Of a stretch of 64,000 bases of DNA, positions 24,958-41,979 are shown piece after piece (position 1 is the first letter of the stretch; each line of letters begins with the position of its first letter). The notes under the pieces are model-generated. The model was not told the DNA's origin and did not search any database. It saw only the letters and a list, made by a program, of their open reading frames with translations. Position numbers and translations under genes: made by a program. The stretch comes from Anisakis pegreffii (taxonomy: Eukaryota > Nematoda > Chromadorea > Rhabditida > Anisakidae), in NCBI GenBank assembly GCA_035041965.1, contig JAPYMA010000408.1:248001-312000 (forward strand), read 5' to 3'.

Positions 24958-27098
24958 GTCTGAATAACAGCTCGGATGATAATGACAACAGAAAATGATA
25001 TGGCTATTATCTAACTATTGGGTCTATCCAAGTCAACGATGATCTGAATGCATTAGTGAGTGTGAACACCAATAAATCCATTCCAGGATCACTAGGTTAA
25101 GTGATTAGGTCAACATCGATTCTCCGATATGCGGGCGAAATCCTGTTGCAAGAGCTGGTTTTAAACGCGTGATACTAAATTCGACAGGGATATTTTTCAC
25201 TTCATGAAAACCATTCTTAATGAATTTTGACATCTGGATATCTTGTCAAAATGCTCATAAATTATTTCGGGTTCTGCTCCTATTGATGAGTGGAATGGCG
25301 ACAGTTCAGCACAAGAAATGAAGAGAATTTGAAAAATATTGACAGAGAACTGGAAGGTGCATTATCTTCGCATTCCCATCCTGAATGTGACGAGATTCAA
25401 TGCATAATTGAGAATTTGAAGGCAAAAATGACTTTATTTTCATTAGTCAGCCCTCTCATTCTCTGCTTTCTTCTATTCTCAGCCTCTTTTGTCATTCTCA
25501 TTCTCTGCTTCTCTCGGTTTGGTAAGGCAACCGACTGTCCATTTTTAATGTTAAAGAGGCGTGAGTCTTGATTCCGACTCGTCGAATAAGAGCACAACTC
25601 GGGTTGTTTGCAGAATTTGTATCGGACAGGAGAGAGACTATCTGATTTACAGGACATTTATAGAATTTGCATCGAAGGGGGGGATAGACTACCTGATTTT
25701 GCCCGAGCAAATTCTTTCAGCTTCCGTAATTGCGGTCAATCACACCCTACCAGCATAATTTCGCACGTCTTCGATGCTGGTGTTTTGACTTCCGGTCAGA
25801 TTGAAACAAAACAATTCAGTTGACGTTCATAGAGTAGGAAACACATTCTCCCTGGCAATCGAATCATTCACTGGATAGCCTCGTTCCATTGAAGATTACG
25901 AGCACTTATGTGATTTAACAGAGCATTTCTGGGACCGGATGACTCCACTTAAACTTAAACTTCCGGTTTTCTCAGCTTCGCTCTATTTCACGAATATTCC
26001 TAACTCCATCGAGAAGGCAAGATTCTGTTCGATCACAAAAGTACTTGTGTTGCGGATGGTAATGCTTAAGCGATGAGATCTAATCAAATAGTGCTTACAG
26101 ATGATCTGTTCAGCTACATCTCGCTTTACACTTATAGTCTATCAGCTGATCATCAAGCAAACAACCAATGTCTAGAATTTCATATGGGTCGAGTTCCGTG
26201 TGACAGAAAGATTCAGCTTTGAGCATTCAATGAAGTTTTTGTGTTACCCAACAACAAATTGCACTTCGTCGAACACTGGATAATTTTACACCTGAGACGA
26301 TTACGTAATAAGAAATAAGTCAGTTTTGTCTTTAAGATCCACGCTGAGGGAATTTTGGCTGTTCCTTAGCCCGAGATGGTTTCGTTTTCTGTCCTGATAG
26401 CTTAATGCAGTGTTTTCGACAAGGTCCAACTGTATCTGCTAACGTAATTTTGATGAAACTACAACAGTTCGGTAATACTTCTTGGATGGATTAATAACTA
26501 AAATTGTTCCGTCATACCGCCACTTGCATCAACTGTCAACATAGAATTCAATGAAGCACACTCAATACGAAATGAACACCGGAACAACTTTTATTGGCTA
26601 TGAGATATAATTATTATAATCTAACACATTGACGAATCACTTCAAGATCGAAGACTAACACCGGAATCACATAAGAGTTAGCTGATAGCATTGGCAACAT
26701 CGAAACAAGTCAAAACAAAGTTTTGATAAACATAAAACGCTGAGTTCCATATTTCGTGACTTGTTAAAATTCTTGTAAACATCCGAAATATTTGAAAACT
26801 TTTGAATAAAGTTAAAATTCCTGTGCAATTGATGTGAACCTGTTAAAAATTCAAAATCCTGTGCCCCACATTCCCACCTGATCTTCCATAGACATTGGTA
26901 CACCACCAGTGTTACTGATATCATCAAAGCCTAGGTCAGGCTTTGATTCTAAATCTATATCTATTTACTATTAACATTCCATACGCTAGCTTTAGGAATG
27001 TTCATTAAAATATTAAGAATTCACAAAAACATTACAAAGCTGCATCAATAAAATGTGGAATGGACGACTAAATTCGATGTCATCGCAATGATCACTAT
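24958..27098. other. Gap between the DB-module and aminotransferase genes
   Basis: No gene supported. It contains CT-rich sequence with two CTCATTCTCTGCTT copies near 25460 and 25500, a 50-bp tandem duplication (25612-25711) that is open on + as a short 65-codon frame, and the second copy of a dispersed repeat at about 26440-26510. The ORFs of 60-93 codons here overlap on both strands and resemble no family. Confidence 0.4.
25612..25711. repeat. Two-copy tandem duplication, 50-bp period
   Basis: AGAATTTG(T/C)ATCG starts each unit at 25612 and 25662, followed by AGACTA(T/C)CTGATTT in both. The copies have diverged, with a poly-G run in the second. Confidence 0.6.
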
Positions 27099-30997
<3,899 letters not shown>

Positions 30998-33900
30998 TTT
31001 TATGAAAGATTAGCCCTGAAATGGATTACCTTCACAATAAACTCGATAACAACGTGATTGCGCTCACTCACGAAATGCAACACTCGATGTCAATAAATGT
31101 CAAACAACTGCATCTGTATGATCAATTATTAACATTCATCATAAATGCTACACGAGGCAGAAAAAAAAGGTCTTCAGTAAGAATAATGAAAATAATGAAC
31201 AAATAAATGCATTATAAATCCCTGCAGTAGTATATAATTTGTCACATTGACTGACGCCCAATAAACTGGTTATACCAGCCGACCGAAGTTGGGTTGGGTA
31301 GAATTCGAATTTCAGAATCTCAAAATGTGAATTCGGTTGGATTTCGATCGAACCGAAATTTCGTTCGAATATCACCACTGAAATATATCTTGAAAATGTT
31401 CACATTCAGCTGTGAAACTAGCACTATTCAGGATTCTATGAACAAAATTATAGTATATTCAAGACTGACAATGGGTTCAATAAAAATCAAAAATCGAATG
31501 ACATCAAAGTTCGAAAAATAAAACATCAATAGAGTTATTCACAATTATTGAATATATAAACGGTGGAACAATGTTATGAGTTCTTTTTTATAGGAATAGC
31601 ATGATGAAGACGAACAACATCACAAATATTACAACGAATGCAAATATGAGTTTTTAAAAGCAAATGTTGTTTGGCTTTATCACGGAGCTTACATATATCT
31701 GTTGCGTTTGATATTTAATTCCACTAACACATTTCTATCAGCACAAGCACCACTCAATTACATTCTGCATGTTTGACAATTCATGACGACAAATACAAAA
31801 TTGATCGCAAACAAAACTGGATGCATATTCGAGCAAAACATATGCTATCCAATAGTTGTGATTATTTAAGACAAATCGAATAGGTTCAAGCAACCTTTCA
31901 AAAAATTTTCAAAATAACAATCCATCACCAAATGGGTAATTTGAAAGAAGTTTAAAGCATATACAATCATGTTTTGAAAAGTTTACCGAATTACACGGCA
32001 TAGCACAATAGACTGTAGACATTTTACTTTTTATCGAACAAACGAGGAACGCTTCTGATAGACTCAACCTCCTGCCAGAATATCCTCATTTTTCGTATGA
32101 ACAATGAAAATTATGCCGTATTAAGGTAGTTCCGGTGATATGCCTGCCTAAGCAATTATGCCCTAATTAAAATGTTCGTTTGCTATCGAAAAAAAAGCAA
32201 TGAAATTCAAAAACAAAATGAAGCATTGGAATTATGCTGGCAAGTCTTTCCGACTGATCATTCCTCTAATTAAATGTAGGAAACAGAAGAGACGATACGA
32301 TGAAATGAGTGGTGAATGGATTGCTGGGAGATGCATGGAATGAGAGTGAAACGTGGTCGTGTCTGAAGTGAATGAGAAGACTACCTCGATAGCAATGAAT
32401 ATAAATGTTTTGAATCGTAAACAGTAATGAGAGCAATGAGACAGTATGTGAATTAGACGTAGTGAACGTTGAGAGAACCCACTAAAGAGTAACCAATGCA
32501 ACAATGTGAATAGCTTTCACCACTGCATTGTATTTTCTTGATTCAACTCAATTTCGCAACTCTCCCACTGCCTCTCACGTCTAATTTCCACTATGCCTGT
32601 TCGCTCTGATGCCTGTAAATCGAAGACTGCACGCTTCATTCATTCTATCTCGCCGCATTTCTCATTCATTTCCACCACACACCTCAACCTGTCTCATTCT
32701 TCTCATCTACTAAAAAACAATACTCTACCGATTTCTTCACAACGACTTCTAAACTCGACATGTTCTCTAACAGAAATGAACAATTCAGAATGATTTGCCA
32801 CACTTTTGGAATATTTCATTTTGGTTTCTACATTGTCGAATGGTAATGAAGTTACTTCGTCATCTACCAATAGGGTTGTATTGTCATTAAATTAGCACAA
32901 GCACTAATTGAATTCAGTGAAAATACACAAATATGATTATTATTGAAATTAAGCACATTTTCGGTTGTTCAAACTTTTCTTACATAAAATTGACCGGTTC
33001 ATGTAAGAAATTTGAATGAAAATTTGATTGTTTGCTGAATTCTCATTTAGCAGTACAGGATTTCTCAAATTTACCTTTTCACATGTCATAGAATGTCAGT
33101 AGTTCTCATCTTCAATCTCCCTGTCAGCGTAAAAGTCGGACTGATTTACACATCTCACGAAATTAACTGTTACGTCAAACAAATTAACTGTTACGCCATA
33201 AACAGTGGAACGGAAAATATAGGTTAATTGGATTATTGGAAAATAGTTAATTGGAAAAATAAGATGTTAAAGAGCGGTGAATGCGAAGAATGAAAGAAAA
33301 ATTATTGGGAAAGTGAACGAATAAACTGGAGATAAGGACAGTTTTCATGTTCGATCACAGCATACAATAAACTGATTGATGTCGATTCACAATTAATATT
33401 TATCAGATTATCACACATAGATGAAAGCCCGCATCACGCAATGGTTACATTGCAATCATGCTAACCATTCAATACGAATGATTTTTTGGTAGAAGATTAA
33501 GAACTGAAGTGTGCATCTATCAAACGGGTTATCTGCTAAGATATTTCACGCAAAAAATAAATGCTAATCAACAGTTTTATTTACACATTAGAAAATGTAA
33601 ACCAATGCACGTTTGTCACATTACTGAACGATAAACATTCATAAGCTGCTGTGCATCATAAAATTTTATGTTGTTCTGGCAAATGAACGAGTGATATCTT
33701 GACAACTTTATAACGTAACTTCAAAGTCGCCAAGACATAAATTGAGATAGATTAAGAGTTGCGCAGATTGTAGACGTTCAGTTCTAAGTGAACATTGGGG
33801 CGAAGCTATCTGGATTTTGTCCGTTGAACAAGAACTGCACCGTGAAATATGGATCCATTAGTAAATATCGTTTTCGATTTGTTGCATTCGATCAAACACT

Positions 33901-35673
33901 ACCATATCAGATCTCTCATTTCTTAATTAATGTTAATGATTTTACGCTTGAAAATGCCAAGAGAATGAATGGCAATTCCAACTGCCTAAAACATCACCAC
34001 CATTGAGCAATATGAGAAGGCAAATTTCTCATTCCGATGATAAGAAATGATTTTACAATTAGTCAAAACAACTGGAATATATTTGTGGTGGCATGGACAA
34101 GTGCGACACAATCGAATAAACACACCGTCGCAAACAAACAAACACTGGCATCGTTTTGCCGAATGCTGCTGGCCTGAATAATGACAGACATGTGAACTTA
34201 TCGAGAATGTAAAAAAGTCGTTAATGTGATGAATAAACTGGCAAATAAACTGCTAATGTGTATGTTTCGATGCATTCTCACATGCAATCAGCTTCGAGAA
34301 TCTTTAGAGTTGGCGATTTTAATTCCGATCCTTCACCAAAAACATTCACCAAACAGTTAAAAGAAAGCTGAAATTTTCAGTGGAATTTGGTGAGCAGTTG
34401 ATAAAAACTGCTGCTTAATCCAAATGATAATATTGATAAGAACAATCACTAAGCAGAGACAATAAAGAATGTGAATACTCCAAAAAATTCATCAAAAACA
34501 TTTCGTTTGAGATAAATATAATTCGAAAATCAAATAACGATCATGATGTTGGTTTACTTTCGAAGTGTGCTTGTAATATGATTATCATGATAATACGAAT
34601 TGATAAATTCAGAACAAGGAAACATTCACACAATGATATCAGTGTGGAAAAATATTATTGTACGTGTAATTGCCTCTGATAAGTTGAAAAGATGACTTTA
34701 AAGGTTGTTGACATGAGCAGTAGTTGTTATCTTGATTGTTTTTTTGATTCTGTCATAGAGGGAATTGTTGCAGATTTCCACACTACCAAACATAACATGA
34801 AGTCGTACTCTTTAAGGGAATTACAAAATAGCTCTGAGCAAGGGAACTCCCTTAATTTCGGACCAATTTCTGAATGTTCAAGATTATCACTTGTGAATAC
34901 TTTGGTTCATAATTCTGGGAATGTAATATGCATCCAGGCCACATTGAAATCTAAGCGTTAAATGGACAGCTGAGCGTTACAAAATCGTAAACTTCTCTAG
35001 CTTTTCAGTCATTTCTGAGCACATTAACATCTTGAATATTATATCTCATATAATGTGGTAATTCATGACTCATTTAATCATGACAGAGAAAATACTGATT
35101 GCCTTTCAGCAGTGATCAACTGGATAAACTATATAATCTTCTGAATTCTCGATGACGAGTAATTAATTCATTTCCTGTTCTGGAACTGTGACTATCAATA
35201 TAATCTTAAATGAGTGTATTCAAATGGAACATTATCAAGACGTTAGCAATAGTATTCATTAACGTTATTCCCAATGATCGTATGTATGCATCTACTATTC
35301 AATGATGATCTGGTGTTGTACGATGATAGCATCAGTATGACGAGGCATTACTACTAATACGTTCTGACATCGAACCTTAGTGAACATGCGTTTGGCTATC
35401 AGTGCGCGACCCATCACGCATATCACTTATAATACATGTGTAGATGCATGTTCACATAATCTATAATAATAATTTTATGATGAATTCTGAGTGAAAGGCG
35501 TTCAGTGCGCGCATATGATATTACAACTGTAATGAAAGGTCTATGGTCGTTTGATGCACTGAATACATCTACATATAATTTATTAAATACCATCATCAAT
35601 AAAGTTTTGGTGCAATTAGTAGTAATACTCTTACTGGTTTTGGCAGACGTGTAGCACTATTGGTTCGTGATTG
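30998..35673. other. Intergenic region with foldback repeat
   Basis: No exon chain recognised. It contains a degenerate inverted-repeat element (about 32336-32703), a direct repeat of AATTAACTGTTACG at 33160 and 33182, and an isolated 89-codon frame (34692-34961, +). That frame starts with ATG but has no recognised domain and no splice context. The promoter of the aminotransferase gene should lie just above 30997, but no distinctive motif is visible. Confidence 0.4.
32336..32703. mobile_element. Degenerate foldback element
   Basis: A left purine-rich arm (about 32336-32461) and a right pyrimidine-rich arm (about 32577-32703) are imperfect inverted repeats around a centre near 32520. The best-matching inner block is ACGTCTAATT near 32578 against its complement near 32461. 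The arm at 32340-32379 carries the GAATGAGAGTGAA and GTGTCTGAAGTGAATGAGAAG blocks shared with the elements at 20.9 and 59.4 kb. Outer ends are too decayed to place exactly. Confidence 0.45.
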
Positions 35674-37709
35674 ATGCTCATTTCGGTGTTTATTCTATTA
35701 TTCACTCTTCGAATATCTATCGGAATCGGACGATGTGAAGCGATAACGGTGAACGTATGTTGCAATTTTTTGTTTTTGAATCTTATAGTTTAGTGATGAT
35801 GATGATGATGTGATCGTACATATGTTGCGCATTTAAACCAGTTCAGCCGGCACGAATCAATTCATCACTGGAAGCGTTGTTGCTATGGCCTTTTCGTGAA
35901 TAGTGTTCAGTAGCGAGATTTTTTTTTTGGCTGATGGAGGACTGCTAGATCAACCTCATTTGGTTGCTACCGGTATTACCATAATCGGAGCTCGCATTTG
36001 CACTAGACTCACAATACGGAGTTAGAAAAAATTTTGGAACTTAGACTTCGTCCTCAGCGACTCATCCTGTTTGTTTTTAAACCTCCTGCGGTCATTGCGC
36101 ATCGAATCGGGCATTAATTATAAAACACACAATAAGAATTAATTAAACGGAAAATTTAGTTGCCCAAATGTTTGCAATAAGCAAGTACTTCTAACATTGA
36201 ATTCAATTCATTCACGCTCGACGAATCACAGACTCTTTGCTGCACTCTTAACAAAACCATGGAATGTGTATTGCGTTTATTTTGTATGAAATTGAATTCA
36301 ATCCCATTTACTGCAACGCTGCACGCTGTTAAATTACTAATAATTCAATGAAATTTTACGCTAGAGTTTAATTGTCAAATTTTACCACTATCTGAACTGA
36401 AGTCTATCCGAAATTAACAGGTTGGAATGAATTGAGTAAATGGTTATGTTCAGTCGATTGGCGGAGTGTTTAGTAGAAGAATCTTTTGTGGCCTTAAGTA
36501 TGTTGTTTGGCTCCAAAAATAAAGCAGCCAAAGACTATGATAGAATAAATCCTTTAACGATCGTTTCATGTTGATAAGTTTTTGATCTTTTATTGATAAC
36601 GTTGATCGATTGAAATGGAATGAATGTGTTACTGTAGTAATTGACGATTTGAGTAATTCTAAACTGTAAAATATTTAGTCAGCTGGACTCGATGATGAAA
36701 ATTGTGAGGATGAGAGAAGTCTTATCGGATCGACAGAAACGAACAGCAACAATCAAGCGAACAATATTGAATGGGTTGTCATTGAGTTGCTGAATTGCGT
36801 CAAATCTGAATTGATGAATATAACTCTATTAAAGGTGAATATAGCTAAGTGGATTAATGAGGAATGTGCTGCTGCCATAAATTGTTGTTTAAAGTGGAAT
36901 GTGGAGAAAAATAATATCATAATGACTCAATTAAATTGCTCAAATCGAGAGAATTCGATTGCGATGAACGCCATCAGAGATTCTCAACAAGAACTTAATA
37001 GGAGAGGTGAGTGTGTTACTGTTCTCAATCGTTCTCTTCTGCTCGAATTTAAACTAAATATTCTTTCCTAAATATTCTTTGAAAGGCTAGGGAGCAAAGA
37101 ATGAGAATTCTGTCAGCACTGATGCATTCCACTACAAATAACACTCCTTAAAATAAGGAAATGCGATTAGGATATTCGTAACAAAAACGGATGCTCGTAC
37201 GATTAGGATGTTCTTCTCTTACTACACTTGAACTGGAATATATCTTTTTAAAGACAATTTATTGATGAAATGCTTTTACATCTTCTATATCTGAGTAAAT
37301 TTATCGTTATTTCTTTTCAGACTGAATAGTTTTGCTTGTGATGTGTTCATATCGCTTAACGAATGAATTAATTTCAGGCAATCAAATCAGTGCACACCTT
37401 TTAGGGTCGGTGATTCGTTCAAGAGAGCATCTCATATCAATTCTTTTTCATTCAGACCTAAAATCTATCCATGTACGTCGATTATCTCCCAATTCAAATA
37501 AGCAACAGCCACAAAACAATAATGATTCCAGTGATGTAATAATTGAACGTCAACATTTCCTCATAATATCCATTGTTATCATATTAGTAGTTTGTTCATC
37601 ATTGAGTATTACGGCATGTATGTTGCGTTATTATAGAAGGTCATCGCTAACATCCGTCACTACTGATCGTATCTACACGAATATCGCGTTACAACCATCA
37701 ATTACTTAG
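35674..37709 (+). CDS. Type I single-pass membrane protein, unknown family, 244 aa
   Basis: Three exons: 35674-35748, 36679-37006, 37378-37709, all GT/AG with matching phase from ATG to TAG. Exon 1 encodes a clear signal peptide (MLISVFILLFTLRISIG, then GRCEA). The ectodomain of about 165 residues looks mostly helical. It has scattered cysteines, including one in WVVIELLNC, an EEC/NCC cluster and NCS, and several N-x-S/T sites. One membrane span follows a short NNNDSSD linker (hydrophobic IISIVIILVVCSSLSITACML, residues about 193-214). The cytoplasmic tail is about 30 residues, Ser/Thr-rich, with a YTNI motif. I recognise no domain. A nematode-restricted surface protein is a guess from the architecture only. 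AATAAA follows at 37835. Confidence 0.7.
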
Positions 37710-37834
37710 CAGGACTTCCTCGTCTTCCCTTGAATTCTTATTGTATTCCTCGCCAAAGTCTGTAGTACTTAAAACTTTATATTGATCCTTGCTCATGCTC
37801 TCATCAAAATGAGATTGCTTGAAATCTATGCTCA

Positions 37835-37840
37835 AAATAA
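37835..37840 (+). terminator. Poly(A) signal after the type I membrane protein gene
   Basis: AATAAA about 125 bp after the TAG at 37707-37709. Confidence 0.45.
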
Positions 37841-38425
37841 AACTCATAGCGAATGCTTATGATGTTGTCATTTTTTCTTTTCATACTATCACTGCTACGA
37901 TGCGATTCATCTTCTTCTATTCAATCACCTCAATTCAGTTATACCATTTGATGTAATGCAGTAATTGTGATTACACGTTCCTTGAAATCTAGCTGAATGA
38001 TCAGCAGTTTCGTGGTGTTTTCAATAAATCTATTAAGCAACTTTTACTTCACTCCAGTGACCATGCAACATCTTACATCCTCAGATAATATCTTCGTAGT
38101 CCAGAGCACTTATGCGATATCTGAAAAACATTTCCATTCTGCAATCGAAATCTCTGAAAGTAATCGTTAAACGACAATACAAATCGTGTGTTAAGCAGAA
38201 GTCATTCCAACAAGCAATCATTCCCATTGTTATGGTTTTCTTCTTGGGGAGTTTTGCCGACGACGCATTTGAAACGTCAGATCCTTTCACAGTTTCCTTG
38301 AAGATAACTACTGATCACTGCATGAGCCAGTTAGATCCATAATCATTCAAATTCTACAAAGTTGATCGTTTTTGTGAGAATGATCGACAACCTCGAAAAT
38401 TTGCTTCCATTAATATATTCAGTGC

Positions 38426-38493
38426 TTGAAACGTTCAACACTCTAACTATTGAGGGTTGAACGTTTCAACTGAAACGTTAACCCAATAGTTTA
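38426..38493. repeat. Nested inverted repeats
   Basis: A perfect 14-bp inverted repeat pairs TTGAAACGTTCAAC (38426-38439) with its complement (38456-38469). A second, longer imperfect hairpin pairs 38444-38468 with 38471-38493 across a 2-base loop. The shared middle arm can fold either way, as in a remnant foldback element. Confidence 0.6.
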
Positions 38494-38813
38494 AATTCTC
38501 GATCGCATCATTTTCTGCCGAAATTTTTCGATGAACATACATTAGCATAAATGTTAAGTTAGGTCCTTCACTGCAAAATGCAAAAAATGCAAAATTTATT
38601 TCTCTTTTGTATTTACCAATTCAATTTAGTGAATAAAGTGCACATAATCGAATTAAAATTATCAAAATAATGTTAGTCAACATATTTTAAAAAAATCAAA
38701 AAGATTCAGATGGTAGGATATTACGTTAGACAGAGATCAAAATAAATCAAAGAAGACATGCATGTTTAGTTTGCATGCCCTGAAGAACGAAGTACGGAAG
38801 ATACTATCCAGCG

Positions 38814-38990
38814 CAGTGGTTCTCATGAAGAACGATGCTATCTACAACAACGGTTCTCACGCACGGAAGCTCCATTAATCCCTTCGGTGACCTTACAGGC
38901 CAGACCGTCACTATGCCTCCTATTCTCCTGCTACATGACTTACTATTTCGACGAATACAATCTGAGAAGGCGGCTGAAAACATCAACATG
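38814..38990 (-). mobile_element. hAT-like repeat, right-end fragment (inverted copy)
   Basis: On the plus strand it begins CAGTGGTTCTC, the terminal sequence of the element at 59256. Its complement aligns with about 130 bp of the right part of that element, including the GAAATAGTAAGT core and the GCGTGAGAACC block. The other terminus was not found, so this is a truncated or decayed copy. Confidence 0.55.
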
Positions 38991-39333
38991 CCTAAGTAAC
39001 TCATTCATAACTATAAAAGCAGATATTTGCAACTTAGAGTCCCAAAACACATCCACCACAACGAAATACACATTTATCACGAACCATGTACTTATGAGCA
39101 GTCACTTCTTTCAAACTATTCATTTATGAACCAAAAATCCCACTGTATGCAGTAAATAAAAAACTTATCAAAACTTTTCAATGCAGCCGAATAATAATAA
39201 TAATAACAGCGCATGTATTCTGTAATAGTCGATCTTTTTGCACCAAATAACTCATCGTCAGTCAATTCCTACTGCTCATGAGAGACGATCACATGCAATA
39301 TATTAAAGAATTTAAAAGATACTTGTGGCTACT

Positions 39334-41979
39334 TCAAACCGGTGATGACATCCGGCCGACAATCGCTCGGAAATATTTCACGATCACCAACCCGACAGTC
39401 ACTCCAATGACAATCACAATCACCATTTTGTTGATTTTTACCGTACCATTCCGTTCAAGAATTCGTTTTTCCTATCGGAAGTTGATAATTTAAACGTGTC
39501 ACCTAATTATATCACAAGAAAACCAATGATATTGCTAATCGACGGGTGTGCATGTGAAGATTATAGCACAGATATATCTATCGCAAATTGTATCACTCTC
39601 TTCGGTTCATACAAAGATGATCACTGATAATTGCGGGTTAAGCGCAATGCAGAAGAACGTTTCCAACAAGATGCAATCAATGTTTTAATGGAACGACCCA
39701 ATTACATTTGAAGAACTCATTGGCGCTCACTTAATTCTTCATTTCATTCACTTACAATTATCATACATCAATAATGCTTCCGATTAGTTTTACTCGTTTG
39801 ATTTTGTCTCTTCGAATTCATTACTGAGCTCCGCAAGGCGGTACAGTCTCATGACCAGGTTCTGGTGGGAATATCTTATCAACAACACGCGTCATCAACG
39901 CACATCCTCGGGCTAGATTGCCATTTTTATTATTATTATCATCATTATGATCGTTGTTGCGATTCATAAATTGAAATTCTCTCGCTGTGTTGGTCCCTTC
40001 TCGTCGGACGACAGCAGCACGACGTGCTGTTTGAACTTGTACCTCTGGTGGCATCTGTTCCATGATTTCCGCCTCCGAAATTTTGATCGCTGTCTTTGTA
40101 TCTAAATTAAGTACAGTGTTCATAATAACCCATACAATTAAAGAATCTATAACTGAGCAAAATAATTTCAACCTCAACAGCAAAAAATCTGTATCGACTA
40201 ACTCGCCTATTGCATGTTACTTGGAAGTACATGAAGCTTATTGGTTAAAACAAAATGTAACGATGAACAACACAGCTATCAATCACATAAATATGATGAC
40301 TAAATGAGAATTCTCCGACGCAAATCTTTTTGACGTTTATGTGGGAATTGAATTAGGAATACGAACGCAACTCTACAACATAAAGATGATTAAGTTTCAT
40401 GAGATGCTCAAAGCGGTTTTCCAACAGCGACCTAACGCTTTGCTGCTGTCAGATTCATGCATGATAACACGCAAAGAGGCTGAATTGCATCGCATAATTC
40501 ACCCATTGACAATACTTGATCTGTTATTTCCACTTGCGCCTGATTTTCAAGCATTGAAAATTACTATGCTGACGCTGAACAATTGAGAGAAAGCAGCATA
40601 TTACTGGTGAAAAATCTCATTAGTCAGTTGAATAAAGCCATGAATTTTATTAACACAAAGTGTGTATTTTTTTTTTTGTTAAAGTACGTTTTCTTCTCAA
40701 AATCCAGCAGCTGCTCCAGAAATTCAACGACATTTTCCCAAAGTATTTTGTAACTTCATTATTTATGACTGAATTAAAAGTTCTTTTGATGCGAGTGCCC
40801 AGACATGACAATAATCTGATTATCAGCGAAAGCACAAGTCAAACGTTCACATTAACAACCATCAACAAACTAATTTCATTCACCAACAATTCAACTTCAT
40901 TCTATTGATTGTTCTAATGGAACAATGCTAACCTTCATCGATGAGTCGTGCGGTTTTGGTATCGGAATCGTCGGCATCATATGTTGGCAAAGGTTCTGAT
41001 TGTACGGCAAGCGAGTAGCAAGGTAAATCGAGAACAGTCTACAACGTTCCATGAATCAATCACAGTGTTCGTAATGGTAATGTACTACGTTTCTGACAAG
41101 TAGGAGTGCTCACATCGCTAGCCACGAAGCCATCGCTGAATGTCACATCGAGTGTTTGCGCGAGTTGTCGTTGCATTTCAGGCGTATTTTCAACAGGTGC
41201 CCTGAACCATCGTCGACATACTGCTTCGTTTCTGCTGTTTACAGGACGGCAAAACACTTGCACTAGCTGTGGCGACTGCAATGCTTGTTCATTCGTATTA
41301 ATTAAGTCATAATCACTCGTCAAAAACATTTTCCATTCAGTCACAATACGCCTTTGGAATGGTTACACAATTTCGCAGAATGCTGCATTCAAGGTTCATC
41401 ATTCTAAGTAATGGCCGTGATCATTTGAGTAAGCTTTAATAATAGTAAGTGAAAAACTTACGTTACCAATGAGTTTACGTTGTGATGCATTAAAAGAAAT
41501 ATTTATTGGCTGAGTGCAAGCCGCTCGTAAAAAGCCTTGTGCTGGATCAACCCAGATGAATGGACTATTTCCACGAATCTGAAAATACTTCCGCCCACTC
41601 TCATAGCGATCATTTTCTCACACACTCGAAATATCGCACACTCGAATTGAATGTTAAATTAAAAGCATACGGCATCAGTGTGATATTCGATCATAGTCTT
41701 CATTTTGTTTGAGTTTTATTAGCGGGTGAGTTTGCTTAATTTTTCAAGACCCATATTCACTCTCACACTGAAGCGATTATCTTACCAAATAATTTCTTTG
41801 AGATTATTACTCTAAGCGATCAATTCAATCGAAGAGCAAGTGTGCTGCAAATCAGAAATTTGTATTCTGGTACTGAGTACCTTCAGAGCAAAATCACGGT
41901 TTGTTTTGTTGCGGAGGATGAGACGCCGTGTTGTCGATCGGTTACACCTTGGAAAAACAATCTCGGTTGGATGCGCCAT
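39334..41979 (-). CDS. MSP-domain protein with C-terminal membrane anchor (VAP-like)
   Basis: Six exons in minus orientation: 41881-41979, 41462-41578, 41114-41351, 40933-41038, 39845-40101, 39334-39471. Exons 1-3 form a divergent MSP (major sperm protein/VAP) domain: RRLILRNKTNRDFALKI, then IWVDPAQGF as the PxxG turn, then RIVTEW and a CRRWFRAP block. Exons 4-5 are a polar linker with an Asp/Asn run. Exon 6 gives a membrane span (MVIVIVIGVTVGLVIV) close to the C-terminus, as in tail-anchored VAP proteins that tether ER to other membranes. Two points are unresolved. Exon 2 ends in phase 0 at GGTAAC|GTAAGT but exon 3 needs two carried bases, so a junction detail or an indel is wrong. The exon 5 donor (ACT|GTACCG) is weak; without it the frame ends at 39821 with no anchor. 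Length is about 317 aa. Confidence 0.65.

Larger units (their letters stand above)
37841..39333. other. Convergent intergenic region with repeats
   Basis: Lies between two genes transcribed toward each other. It contains overlapping open frames on both strands at 38081-38342 with no known domain, a nested inverted repeat at 38426-38493, and a right-end fragment of the hAT-like family at about 38814-38990. Confidence 0.4.

Noticed and set aside
38081..38342. Overlapping open frames on both strands between two convergent genes
   Set aside because: Neither strand shows a domain or a convincing exon chain; kept only as a note in the intergenic entry.
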